A stretch of DNA of 64,000 nt. Origin: Streptosporangium pseudovulgare (lineage in GTDB: Bacteria > Actinomycetota > Actinomycetes > Streptosporangiales > Streptosporangiaceae). Under the pieces are notes generated by a model that worked only from the letters and a program-made list of their open reading frames with translations, did not search any database and was not told the origin of the DNA. The stretch spans positions 213,809-277,808 of the forward strand of contig NZ_BMQJ01000015.1 in assembly GCF_014648055.1 (NCBI RefSeq), in the 5' to 3' direction. This document shows, piece after piece, positions 52,576-61,226 of this stretch (its first letter is position 1; every line of letters starts with the position of its first letter). The position numbers were made by a program, and so were the translations under genes.

Positions 52576-54182
52576 GCGGAGGTCACCTCCCGCTCCCCCG
52601 CCTCGCGGGACGGGTCCCGCACCGCGGCCTCCGCACATGACGGGTCCTGCGCCGCGGTCTCCGCGCGTCGCGGACCCCGCGCCGCAACCTCCGTACGTGA
52701 CGGGTCCTGCACGGTGATCTCCGTACGCGGCCGGTCCTGCGCCGCGGCCTCCGCCCGCGGTGGGTCCTGCGCGGCGGCGCCGGACAGCCAGCGTCCCTCG
52801 GGGCGGCCGAAAGTCCCCCGTTCGGCGTCCCAGGCCACCTGCCCGCCCCTGATCGTGGTGAGCACCCGGCCGGTCATCGTCCATCCCTCGTACGCCGACC
52901 AGCCGCACCTGGACCGCACGTCGTGCGCGGAGAGCATCCAGGGCGTGGCGGGGTCGAAGACCACCAGGTCCGCGTCGGCGCCCGGCTCCACCCGGCCCTT
53001 GCCCGGCAGCCTGAACATCTCGGCCGGCCTGGCGGAGAGGTGCTCGACCAGACGCGTGACGGCCAGATCGGGGTCCTCCTCCGGCCAGCGCCGCCGCATG
53101 CCGGTCCACACGGCCACGGCGAGCTCCTGCACGCCGGGCAACCCGGGTGGGGCGTCCGGGACCGGCCGGGTCTTCTCCTCGACGGTGTGCGGGGCGTGGT
53201 CGCTGCCGAGACAGGCGACCTCGCCGGCCCGCAGCGCCTCCCACAGCCTGTCCTGGTCCGCCTGGGTGCGGATGGCCGGTGACAGCCGGATCCTGGCGCC
53301 CAGCCGGCGCGTGTCGGCGTCGGTGAACGACAGGTGGTGGCCGGTCACCTCGAACGTGACCGGCAGCCCGGCGGCCCGCGCCGCGGTGACCAGGTCGGCC
53401 TCCTCGGCGCTGGACAGGTGCAGGATGTGGGCCTCGGTGCCGTACCGGCGGACCAGCTCCAGGACGCGCGCCACCGCGGAGATGCCGCCGCTGCGCGGCC
53501 GCCGCCGCTCGTAGTCGAGGTAGGAGCGCGGTTCCCCCTGCCACCGGTCGAGCAGGGTGAAGATGGACTCGTCCTCGGCGTGCAGGAGCAGCCGCACACC
53601 GCCGATCGCGGCGGCCGCGAAGATCTTCTCCAGCGCGGCCGGGTCCCTGACCACGGTCGGCGCGGTGTGGTGGCCCGCCATGAAGACCTTGGCGGTCGTC
53701 GAGATCGCGGGGTCGAGGCGGGCGAGCAGCGCGGGCCGGCGGGGGTCGGCCCCCAGGTGGAACCGGTAGTCGACCAGCGACGTCCCGGCGACCAGCCCGG
53801 CCTTGGAGACGAGCGTCTCCGGGTCGAGGGTCGGCGGCACCGTGTTCGGCATGTCGATGACGGTGGTCACGCCGCCCGCGACGGCGGCGCGGCTCCCGTG
53901 GGCCCAGTCCTCCTTGTGTTCGAGTCCGGGCGTGCGGAAGTGCACGTGTGAGTCGATCAGCCCCGGCAGGACGTAGCAGCCGTCCGCCCGCACCCGGGGG
54001 ACGTCCGGCGGCAGGCCGCCGTCGCCGCCTGCGTCACCGTCTCCGTCACCGCCTCCGTCGCCGTCGAGCACGGCGGTGATCCGGCCGCCGGTCACGGTGA
54101 CGGTCGCCGGGCGCACCCCGGCGGGGGTGACGACGCGGCCGCCGGTCACCACCAGGTCGGGGCGTGTCCTCAGTTCGTCCAT
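52572..54182 (-). CDS. Dihydroorotase/hydantoinase-like amidohydrolase
   Basis: 536 residues (MDELRTRPDLVVTGGRVVTP). Cyclic-amidohydrolase motifs: GLIDSHVHFRTPGLEHKEDW (metal His pair), Lys in TTAKVFMAGHH as candidate carboxylated Lys, LLLHAEDE, VTGHHLSFTD and GSDHAPHTVEEK. It opens or closes a cyclic amide such as a dihydropyrimidine, hydantoin or allantoin-like ring. An acidic Gly/Asp insert follows residue 38, and the last about 65 residues are six 10-residue AAQDPxRAEx repeats not seen in the family. Overlaps the acyl-CoA dehydrogenase gene by 13 bases. Confidence 0.85.
   Translation of the reverse strand: MDELRTRPDLVVTGGRVVTPAGVRPATVTVTGGRITAVLDGDGGGDGDGDAGGDGGLPPDVPRVRADGCYVLPGLIDSHVHFRTPGLEHKEDWAHGSRAAVAGGVTTVIDMPNTVPPTLDPETLVSKAGLVAGTSLVDYRFHLGADPRRPALLARLDPAISTTAKVFMAGHHTAPTVVRDPAALEKIFAAAAIGGVRLLLHAEDESIFTLLDRWQGEPRSYLDYERRRPRSGGISAVARVLELVRRYGTEAHILHLSSAEEADLVTAARAAGLPVTFEVTGHHLSFTDADTRRLGARIRLSPAIRTQADQDRLWEALRAGEVACLGSDHAPHTVEEKTRPVPDAPPGLPGVQELAVAVWTGMRRRWPEEDPDLAVTRLVEHLSARPAEMFRLPGKGRVEPGADADLVVFDPATPWMLSAHDVRSRCGWSAYEGWTMTGRVLTTIRGGQVAWDAERGTFGRPEGRWLSGAAAQDPPRAEAAAQDRPRTEITVQDPSRTEVAARGPRRAETAAQDPSCAEAAVRDPSREAGEREVTSA
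52596..52778 (-). repeat. In-frame 30-base minisatellite in the amidohydrolase C-terminus
   Basis: Six imperfect 30-base units encode AAQDPxRxEx decapeptides. Similar in-frame repeats occur in the MFS gene next door. Confidence 0.7.
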
Positions 54183-55345
54183 GACGCCGCCATCAGCTCC
54201 CGGCACAGGTCGTTGGTCGGCCCCATCAGCGCCACCGCGCGGGCGTCCGCGATCAGGCGGTTGAGCTGGTGGCCCACCACGTACGCGGTGGATCCGAGCA
54301 TGCGGGCGATCTCCAGGCAGACCTGCTCGGCCGTGGCCGAGGCGAAGATCTTGCTCTGCAGCGTGACCGTGCCGGGCGTGGCCGACAGCCTCCGCCCCGC
54401 GCTGTCGACAATCGCGCGCGCGGCCTCCACCTGGGCGCTGAGCTCGGCGAGCCGCTGCCTGGCCGCCTGCGTCCCGAGCGGGCCGGGCCGGCGGGCGTGG
54501 TCGATCGCGACGTCCAGCGCCGCCTGCGCGATTCCCACCGACACCGCTCCGAGGGTCGCGCCGGTCTCGCGGACGGCGGCGATGATGGCCGGGGCCTGCC
54601 CCAGCGGGCCCAGCCGGTCCTCGTCGGGGACCTCGCAGTCGTGCAGGGTGACGAAACCGGTCGCCGACCCCCGCATGCCGGCCAGGTCGAGCGACCGGTC
54701 GACGCCCAGGCCGGGGTTGTCGCCCCGCACCAGGAAGAAGGACTGGCCCGCGGAGCCGTACAGGCTGTCGCCGTTCCCGCCGTTCCCGCCGTTCTGGCCG
54801 TTCCCGCCGTTCTGGCCGTTCCGGGGCTCGCGGTCGTCGTGCGCGGCGGAGGTCGTCGCGAGCACGAGGTAGATGTCCGCCACCCCGGCCCCGGTGGTGA
54901 ACGACTTGGCGCCGTTGAGCCGCCAGCGGCCGTCGGGCGTCCGGGAGCCCGTCGTGGCGATGTTCTTCTTGGCGGCGCCGGCGCCCCGCTCGCTCCACGC
55001 CGAGGCGGCCAGGCACTCGCCGGACGCGAACGCCGGCAGCAGCGCGGCCTTCTGCTCGGCGGTGCCCCACTCGACGACGCGCATGGTGACGGCGAAGTGC
55101 TGGAACAGGATGATCGCCACCGACGGGTTCACCCGGGCGACCCGCTCGACCACCGAGTTGACCGTGGCCGCGTCCCCGCCGGCGCCCCCGTACTCCGCGG
55201 GCACCGCGGTGGCGAGCAGGCCCGAGCGGCGGAGTTCGGCCAGCGCCTGCTCGTCCGGCCATCCGCTGACGGCGGTCCGGGCCGCGGAGTGGAGAAGCGT
55301 CTCCAGCACCGGGCCCGGTTCGATCACGCTGACACCGACAGACAT
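54170..55345 (-). CDS. Acyl-CoA dehydrogenase family protein
   Basis: 391 residues from the ATG at 55345 with AAGGAG upstream. Acyl-CoA dehydrogenase fold: AVPAEYGGAGGDAATVNSVV, LAASAWSERGAGAAKKNIAT, LNGAKSFTTGAGVADIYLVL and the C-terminal MLGSTAYVVGHQLNRLIADA. The usual catalytic Glu position is not evident, so it may desaturate or hydroxylate a carrier- or peptide-bound substrate instead. An Asn/Gly repeat (NGQNGGNGQNGGNGGNG) is inserted in the middle domain. Overlaps both neighbours. Confidence 0.82.
   Translation of the reverse strand: MSVGVSVIEPGPVLETLLHSAARTAVSGWPDEQALAELRRSGLLATAVPAEYGGAGGDAATVNSVVERVARVNPSVAIILFQHFAVTMRVVEWGTAEQKAALLPAFASGECLAASAWSERGAGAAKKNIATTGSRTPDGRWRLNGAKSFTTGAGVADIYLVLATTSAAHDDREPRNGQNGGNGQNGGNGGNGDSLYGSAGQSFFLVRGDNPGLGVDRSLDLAGMRGSATGFVTLHDCEVPDEDRLGPLGQAPAIIAAVRETGATLGAVSVGIAQAALDVAIDHARRPGPLGTQAARQRLAELSAQVEAARAIVDSAGRRLSATPGTVTLQSKIFASATAEQVCLEIARMLGSTAYVVGHQLNRLIADARAVALMGPTNDLCRELMAASWTN
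54774..54826 (-). repeat. In-frame Asn/Gly repeat in the acyl-CoA dehydrogenase gene
   Basis: Short 9-base and 12-base units (CCGTTCCCG / CCGTTCTGG on the plus strand) encode the NGQNGGN run. Looks like recent slippage in coding DNA. Confidence 0.65.
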
Positions 55346-56370
55346 TCGACAGTCTCCTTGAACTGGAAATGGGCAAGCGACTCGATGAGGAACGAGCCGT
55401 GGAGGACGACCCGCCGGTTGCCGACGGTGATCCAGGCGATCTCGCGTTCCCGGTCGCGCACGTGCACGGCCGCCAGGACCTCGACGCTTCCGCCGGGCGT
55501 GTCGACGTGGATCGCGCCGCCGTCGTACCGGGCCTCCCTCGCGGCCAGCCACGGGACGGTGCCGGGGATCCCGATCGCCGCCCCCAGGCAGGCCGCGCCG
55601 GTCAGCGCCAGCGTGGGATGCCAGGTCGGCACCGACACCGCGCGGGCCGCGATCCGCCCGCCCCCGGCCGGGACGGTGACCGCCACCTTCGGGAACACGC
55701 CCTCGGCCGGCCAGCCCAGGTGGGCCGCAGCCGCGCCGCGGATCCGCACCAGGCGGTCGAACAGGGCCGGGTCGTCGCCGAACAGCTCCTCGGCGCCGGA
55801 GATCCGCGCGCCGGAGGCGGACACGAAGACGTACGGGTTGCCCGCGGACACCAGGGAGACCTCGACCCGCTCGCCGTCCACGTCCAGGGCCGTCGTGGGC
55901 CGGCCGGTCAGCAGCAACCGGGAGACGGGTTTGGGCGGCGCGTGCAGGAAGTGCATGGTGAACCCGGTCGTCCCCCGGCTCACCTCCTCGACCTCGCAGG
56001 CCAGGCAGTCGCCGTTGTTGAGGACGTTCACCCGCACCCGCATGCCCGGCCCGAGCCTGGGCAGCACGCCGGTCTCCGCCGCCGCCGTGATCGCGCACAG
56101 CACCGAGTGCCCGCACGAGCCCCGCAGGTCGAACCCGGCCGGGTCGCCCGGCAGCGCCTGGACGAACCGGTAGTCGAGGTCGAACAGCGGATGCGCGGAG
56201 GGCTCGATCAGCGCGATCTTGAGCACGTGCTCCCCGCCCGCGGCGGCCAGCCAGCGGCGGGCCTCGGTGAGCGCGGCGAGCAGCGGCTCCCGCTGCCTGG
56301 GCAGGTGCCTCGCGTCGAGCACCAGCGTGGGACACGGGCTTCCCACGGCGTAGGCGAGGTGGCCGATCAT
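55324..56370 (-). CDS. PrpF-family isomerase
   Basis: 348 residues (MIGHLAYAVGSPCPTLVLDA). Matches the PrpF/4-oxalomesaconate tautomerase family: DLRGSCGHSVLCAITAAAET with the catalytic-type Cys, SAGNPYVFVSASGARISG and PKVAVTVPAGG. These enzymes shift double bonds in methylaconitate-like or unsaturated dicarboxylic acids. It likely supplies or isomerises an unsaturated diacid building block. ATGA overlap with the asparagine synthetase gene, 22-base overlap with the acyl-CoA dehydrogenase. Confidence 0.85.
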   Translation of the reverse strand: MIGHLAYAVGSPCPTLVLDARHLPRQREPLLAALTEARRWLAAAGGEHVLKIALIEPSAHPLFDLDYRFVQALPGDPAGFDLRGSCGHSVLCAITAAAETGVLPRLGPGMRVRVNVLNNGDCLACEVEEVSRGTTGFTMHFLHAPPKPVSRLLLTGRPTTALDVDGERVEVSLVSAGNPYVFVSASGARISGAEELFGDDPALFDRLVRIRGAAAAHLGWPAEGVFPKVAVTVPAGGGRIAARAVSVPTWHPTLALTGAACLGAAIGIPGTVPWLAAREARYDGGAIHVDTPGGSVEVLAAVHVRDREREIAWITVGNRRVVLHGSFLIESLAHFQFKETVECLSVSA

Positions 56371-58193
56371 GCCGCCATCTCCGTCTCCTCCACCGGCCGG
56401 CGCGTTCCCAGGCGGAACTGGTCGAGCCACACCTCGTAGACGAGCAGCGCCCAGATCGTCAGCGCCGTGGTGTCGTCCGGCCGCGTCGCCTGCCGGGTGA
56501 ACAGGTCCCGCACCGCGGTGGGGTCGAGCCGTCCGGCGGGGCGCAGCCGGTCGTCGGCCAGCATGTCCCTGGCGTACTCCCACAGCGGCCATCCCGGCGC
56601 GAGCATCGCGGTGACCGGCAGGGTGAAGGGCTGCTTCGCGCGGTTCGTCACGCTCTCCGGCAGCAGGCCGCGGGCGGCGGCGTACAGCGCGCGTTTGACC
56701 TGCCCACCGCCGATCCGCAGCCCGTCCGGCAGCGCCCGGCCCAGGTCGACGACGCCGCGCTGGCAGTACGGCAGGCGGACCTCGACCGACCGCGCCATGC
56801 TCATGTGGTCCACCCGGCGCAGGTGGTAGGCGGGGAGGCGGTGACGCAGCTCGAACTCGGTGATCCTCCGCAGCACGGTGCCGCCGCGGTCCAGCAGTTC
56901 CGTCGCCTCCGCGGGGACGGCGGGCGGCCCCTCGCGGAGCAGCGCCGCGTAGTCGCGGGTGTACAGGCCGGCGCGCCGGTCGGCGGGCAGGACCCCGAGG
57001 CTGTCGAGGTAGGCCCGGCGCCAGGGCGCGCCCGCCTCGGCGGCGGCCGCGGCGGCCCGCATCCGCTCGTAGCCGCCGAACACCTCGTCGGCGGCGTCCC
57101 CGCTGAGCGCGACCTTGAACCCGGCGTCCCGCACCGCGCCGAACAGGGCGTAGGTGCTGAGCGTGATCGGGTCGGCGTTCGGCTGGCCCAGGTGCCACAC
57201 GACGTCGGCCAGCATGTCGGGGAACGTCGCGGGGTCGATCTCCACCTGGTGGTAGTGGGCTCCGGCCCGCTCGGCCACCTGGCGCGCGTAGTGCCGCTCG
57301 TCGGCGGGCCAGCGCCCCCGGTAGGCGATGTTGAAGGTGTGCAGGGTCCCCGGCCGCCGCGCGGCGAAGGCGGTGACCAGGCTGGAGTCGAGCCCGCCGG
57401 AGGTGATGGTGGCGACCGGCACGTCGGCGGTCAGCAACCGGTCCACCTCCCGGCGGAGCCTCTCCCGCAGCTCGTCGCCCACCACCGTGAGATCGGCCGG
57501 ATCGGTCTCCGGCCGCGGCGTCGCCGCCCGCTCCCGGGCGCGCAGGCGCAGCCCCGCGGTCCCGTCGCAGATCGCGGTGACGCCCGGGGGGAACACCCTG
57601 ATGTCGGCGAACATGGTCTGCTCGCCGAACGGGGTCTTGGTCGCGAGATAGGCGTCGAGGCCCGGCTCCCAGGCCGCGGTGGAGACCCCCTCGAACGCGA
57701 GGAGGGACGGGATCTCCGAGGAGAAGTGCAGGGTGCGCCCGGCCGGGTCCCACCGGTAGTACAGCGGCTTCATGCCCGCGTCGTCGGTGGCGAGCACCAG
57801 GCGGGGGGCGCCGCGCAGGTCGAGGACCGCGATCGCGTACATCCCGTCGAGGCGTTCGGCGAAGGCGTCGCCGTACACCCGGTAGAGGGCCGGGAGGATG
57901 GACCCGTCGCAGTGGTCGGGGAAGGTGAAGCCCCGCCCGCGCAGGTCCTCGCGCAGCGCGTCGTGGTTGTAGATCTCGCCGTTGAAGACGACCTTGACCG
58001 CGCCGTCGGGCGAGACGTACGGCTGCCGCCCGGCGCCGGGGTCCATGATGGCGAGCCGGGTGCTTCCCAGCGCGTAACCGGGGCCCCGCGCGAGTCCGGT
58101 GCCGTCGGGTCCGCCGTGGCGTTGCAGCGCCTCGGCGGTCCTCAGCTCGTGCGGCGAGGCCGTTGTGTTGAAATATCCGTATATGCGGCACAT
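56367..58193 (-). CDS. Asparagine synthetase (glutamine-hydrolysing) family amidotransferase
   Basis: 608 residues from the ATG at 58193 (MCRIYGYFNTTASPHELRT). The glutaminase nucleophile Cys2 is kept, with NGEIYNHDALRE and the C-terminal synthetase PP-loop SGGLDSSLVTAFAA, then ALSGDAADEVFGGYERM. It therefore should hydrolyse glutamine and amidate a carboxylate through an acyl-adenylate; it is not a beta-lactam synthetase, which lacks Cys2. First gene of the nine-gene overlapping operon. In the dapdiamide pathway an enzyme of this type amidates a fumaroyl group; a similar job here is inference. Confidence 0.88.
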   Translation of the reverse strand: MCRIYGYFNTTASPHELRTAEALQRHGGPDGTGLARGPGYALGSTRLAIMDPGAGRQPYVSPDGAVKVVFNGEIYNHDALREDLRGRGFTFPDHCDGSILPALYRVYGDAFAERLDGMYAIAVLDLRGAPRLVLATDDAGMKPLYYRWDPAGRTLHFSSEIPSLLAFEGVSTAAWEPGLDAYLATKTPFGEQTMFADIRVFPPGVTAICDGTAGLRLRARERAATPRPETDPADLTVVGDELRERLRREVDRLLTADVPVATITSGGLDSSLVTAFAARRPGTLHTFNIAYRGRWPADERHYARQVAERAGAHYHQVEIDPATFPDMLADVVWHLGQPNADPITLSTYALFGAVRDAGFKVALSGDAADEVFGGYERMRAAAAAAEAGAPWRRAYLDSLGVLPADRRAGLYTRDYAALLREGPPAVPAEATELLDRGGTVLRRITEFELRHRLPAYHLRRVDHMSMARSVEVRLPYCQRGVVDLGRALPDGLRIGGGQVKRALYAAARGLLPESVTNRAKQPFTLPVTAMLAPGWPLWEYARDMLADDRLRPAGRLDPTAVRDLFTRQATRPDDTTALTIWALLVYEVWLDQFRLGTRRPVEETEMAA

Positions 58194-58986
58194 CCGCGTT
58201 AGCACTCCTCCCCGTCCACTCCGTCGTGGCGCCGGCTGCCCGATCCCGCGGCACGGGGCTCTCACCCGGTGTCGCGGCGTCGGCGGCGGCGACGTCCGTC
58301 GACGCCGGCGGCCTTCTCGCCCGAGCAGCCGGATCCGTGTTACGGGTGGTCGAGGAGTCCGGTAGGGGTCCCGCCCGCGGTCGCCGGAACCGAGGTTCCA
58401 CGCCGCCGACGCGACGGTCGTGTCGGCGGATCCGGCTCTGCGGCAAGCCTGGCAGCAGCCCGGACGGCGGGGCACCTTTGGAATTGCGGTGATCGCCCCT
58501 CCCCCGGACGGCCGGGGCCGGCGCCGGACGACGATCCGGCGTCCCGCCCCGCCGCGCGCGGCCGACCCCTATCGCACCGCCCCGGAAGGCGACGGCCCCC
58601 ACCGCGCCGGTCGGGAGGTTCCGGCCCCCGTCGCACCGGCCGGAAAGGCGCCAGCCGGGGAGGCGCCGGCCGGGGAGGCGCCGGCCCCGCCCGTGCGCGG
58701 CCGGACCAGGTACGGCGGCCGCCCGCGGAAAGCACCGCAACCCGGAAGATGTGCCGCGGCCGGTCGGGCGACAAGCTGATCGTGCAGGTCCCCGCGAGGC
58801 AGGAGGGGTCCGCTGTGCCGAGGACCGGCCCCGGCCGTCCCCCCCTCGCCGCCTCCGCCCGCGGCGGGCCCGCCATGGACGCGTCATGGACCTGTCACGG
58901 ACGCGGGCCGGGCCGCCGGGTTCCGCCCCGCCCGTCGCCCGCGCCCATGACCGGCCGCCCATCCTTCCGACGCGCAAGGAGAAACC
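58194..58986. promoter_or_regulatory. Large divergent intergenic region between the two arms of the amide-ligase cluster
   Basis: About 790 bases with no supported gene. It must contain the promoters of the leftward nine-gene operon and the rightward PLP enzyme-methyltransferase pair. A 15-base unit GGCGCCGGCCGGGGA is tandemly repeated about three times at 58647-58690. Open frames here lack ribosome sites and family resemblance. Confidence 0.5.
58647..58690. repeat. 15-base tandem repeat, about three copies
   Basis: Units at 58647-58661, 58662-58676 and 58677-58690 (last partial). Located mid-way in the divergent promoter region. Confidence 0.65.
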
Positions 58987-60015
58987 ATGACCGTCAGCTT
59001 GCAGCCACCCGTGGCGACGGGCCACGCAGTGGTGTCGTCCCTGGAGGAGCTGGTGGGCGACACCCCGCTGCTGCGGCTCGCCCTTCCCGACTGCCCACCG
59101 GACGTCCGGCTGCTGGCGAAGCTGGAGATGCTCAACCCCCTGTCGAGCGTCAAGGACCGGGCCGCGCTGCGGATGATCCTGGAGGCCGAGCGCTCCGGCG
59201 CCCTTCCCCCCAGCGGGGGGACGGTGATCGAGGCGTCGTCCGGCAACACCGGCATCTCGCTCGCCGCGCTCTGCGCCTCGCGCGGCCACCGGTGCGTCAT
59301 CGTCCTGCCGGACAACGCCACCGAGGAGCGGCGCGCCATCCTGCGGGCGTTCGGCGCGGAGATCGTGCTGTCCCCGTACCAGGAGGGCCTGCTCGCCGCG
59401 ATCGAGCGGGGCGTGCAGCTCCACCGGTCCATCCCCGGCTCGTTCCTGGTCGGCCAGGAGAGGAACCCGGCGAACGTGGCGGCCCACTACGAGACGACCG
59501 GGCCGGAGATCTGGAACGCCTGCGGCGGCTCGGTGGACGTGTTCGTCTGCGCGGTGGGGACCGGCGGCACGCTGACCGGCGTCGCCCGCTACCTCAAGGA
59601 GCGGGGCGACGTCCACGTCGTCGCCGTCGAGCCGGCGGGCTCGCCGGTCCTGTCCGGCGGCGAGCGGGGCCCGCACCGCATCCCCGGCATCGGCGGCGGG
59701 TTCGTCAACCCGGTCACCGACGTCACCTGCATCGACGAGGTGGTCACCGTGACCGACGGGGACGCGATCGGCACGGCCCGCGACCTCGCCCGCCACTCCG
59801 GCCTGTTCGCGGGGATCTCCTCGGGCGCCGCCGTCCACGCCGCCCGGGTCCTGGCGGGCCGGGAGCGGTGGGCCGGCGCAACGATCGTCACGATCCTTCC
59901 CGACAGCGGCGAGCGGTACCTGTCCATCTGGGACGCCCCCGTGGACCCCGCGCCGCAGGCCACCGCGTCTCCGCAGACCACTCCCGTCCCCCTCAAAGGA
60001 AAGTGTGGAGCCTGA
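58987..60015 (+). CDS. Cysteine synthase-like PLP enzyme (beta-replacement)
   Basis: 342 residues (MTVSLQPPVATGHAVVSSLE), AAGGAG before the ATG. CysK-fold PLP enzyme: PLP lysine in NPLSSVKDRAALRMI, SSGNTGISLAALCASRGH, VGTGGTLTGVARYLKERG and ISSGAAVHAA. Catalyses beta-replacement on serine or O-acyl/phosphoserine to give a beta-substituted alanine such as cysteine or 2,3-diaminopropionate. Placed beside amide ligases it probably makes an unusual amino acid for the product. A short Pro/Thr tail follows residue 320. Start of a two-gene run with the methyltransferase. Confidence 0.88.
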   Translation: MTVSLQPPVATGHAVVSSLEELVGDTPLLRLALPDCPPDVRLLAKLEMLNPLSSVKDRAALRMILEAERSGALPPSGGTVIEASSGNTGISLAALCASRGHRCVIVLPDNATEERRAILRAFGAEIVLSPYQEGLLAAIERGVQLHRSIPGSFLVGQERNPANVAAHYETTGPEIWNACGGSVDVFVCAVGTGGTLTGVARYLKERGDVHVVAVEPAGSPVLSGGERGPHRIPGIGGGFVNPVTDVTCIDEVVTVTDGDAIGTARDLARHSGLFAGISSGAAVHAARVLAGRERWAGATIVTILPDSGERYLSIWDAPVDPAPQATASPQTTPVPLKGKCGA

Positions 60016-60752
60016 TGACCATCACGTCCGAGACCTCGAAGACGCACTGGAACGACGTCGCGATCGACTACGACAAGGTGCTGAACACCGACGCCTCCAA
60101 CGTGGCACTGCTGGCCACCGCGGTCGAGCTGCTGCCCCCCGGCGCCACGGACCTGCTGGACGTGGGATCGGGCACGGGCCGGCTGACCTCGCTGTGCCGT
60201 GAGGCGCTGCCCGGGGCCCGGATCGTCGGTCTCGACCCCGCCCCGACGATGGTGGCGGCCGCGCTGGAGAAGTTCGCCGCCGACCCGGACGTGACGTTCA
60301 CCGACGGCGTGGTGCAGGACCTCTCCCAGTTCCCCGACAACAGCTTCGACGTCGTGATCAGCAGCTTCGCCCTGCACCACCTGGAGCTGGACACCTACGC
60401 GGCCTCCGCCGCCGAGATCTTCCGCGTCCTGCGTCCCGGCGGGCGCTTCATCAACGCCGACCAGTTCTGCCGGGTCATGGGAGAGCCCGGTGACCGGGAG
60501 CGCGCGCTCGACATCCTGGACCTGCTGACCGCCAAGGCGCGGCACTACCTCCTCAACGCCTGCTTCGAGCGCATGCTGCTGCAGGTGGACCTGCTCCCTC
60601 GCTTCATGCGCGAGGACGGGGAGATCCTCACCACGCCGGAGTTCTGGCGGGACCACCTGGTCGAGGCCGGCTTCGAGCAGGTCACGATCGTCCCCACCCC
60701 GCCGGTGGAGCTGTACAACCGGGTCATCTGGGCGGTCAAGCCCGCCGGCTGA
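60015..60752 (+). CDS. Class I SAM-dependent methyltransferase
   Basis: 245 residues from the ATG at 60015, overlapping the preceding TGA by one base (TGATG). Motifs LLDVGSGTGRLTSLC (SAM binding), GLDPAPTMVAAAL, SFALHHLELDTYAASAAEIF and LRPGGRFINADQ. A ubiquinone/menaquinone-type methyltransferase fold with a C-terminal helical substrate cap. Probably O- or N-methylates the pathway product. Followed by a hairpin. Confidence 0.88.
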   Translation: MTITSETSKTHWNDVAIDYDKVLNTDASNVALLATAVELLPPGATDLLDVGSGTGRLTSLCREALPGARIVGLDPAPTMVAAALEKFAADPDVTFTDGVVQDLSQFPDNSFDVVISSFALHHLELDTYAASAAEIFRVLRPGGRFINADQFCRVMGEPGDRERALDILDLLTAKARHYLLNACFERMLLQVDLLPRFMREDGEILTTPEFWRDHLVEAGFEQVTIVPTPPVELYNRVIWAVKPAG

Positions 60753-60770
60753 CCCCCCTCACCGCCGCGC

Positions 60771-60800
60771 AGGGCGGGCCGGGACGATCCGGCCCGCCCT
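60771..60800 (+). terminator. Terminator after the methyltransferase
   Basis: A 12-base-pair perfect stem (AGGGCGGGCCGG at 60771-60782 with 60789-60800) with a 6-base loop. Confidence 0.75.
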
Positions 60801-60966
60801 TCGCGTGCCCGGCCCCGGCGGAACCGGATCGGCCGCCGTCGGAGCTCCCGGCGGAACGGTCTCCAAGGGGTGCCACCGGAGTACGGCAGAAACGGGCAGC
60901 GGGTGTGATCGCTGATCGCTGGAATCTCTGTGTCCGTACCGTTGGTGATGGTTTCCGGGGGTTCGG

Positions 60967-61155
60967 GTGGCGTCGATCGATCGGACGGCGTACCCCAGGT
61001 TCACGCGTGCGGTGTGGGCGCGCGAGCTGGCGGAGGTGTTCACTCCGTCGGTTGGCGAGGTGGACCGGGCCCGCGGGAAAACACAAGACGACCAGCACTT
61101 GCTGGCTTCGCTGGTGGGGATCTCGGTAGCAATGAAGAAATTTCCAACGAAGTAG
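60967..61155 (+). pseudogene. Tn3-family transposase N-terminal remnant
   Basis: MASIDRTAYPRFTRAVWARE then LAEVFTPSVGEVDRARG and QHLLASLVG match the start of Tn3-type transposases (DUF4158 region), then the frame ends at 61155. About 60 of about 1000 residues remain. No terminal inverted repeats or resolvase nearby. Confidence 0.8.
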
Positions 61156-61226
61156 CTTCTGACCTGGGTTGATACGGACCCCTTTGGCTAAGGCTCGATT
61201 CGCTTACGGTGTGGTAGAGCCCGGAC

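Noticed and set aside
56367..58193. Asparagine synthetase homologue as a beta-lactam synthetase
   Set aside because: The N-terminus MCRIYGYF keeps the glutaminase Cys2, which beta-lactam synthetases lack.
55324..59838. Open frame of 1504 codons on the minus strand across several genes
   Set aside because: Only its end is real (PrpF). The rest runs through the asparagine synthetase and PLP-enzyme genes in a shadow frame; stop codons are rare in every frame of such G+C-rich DNA.
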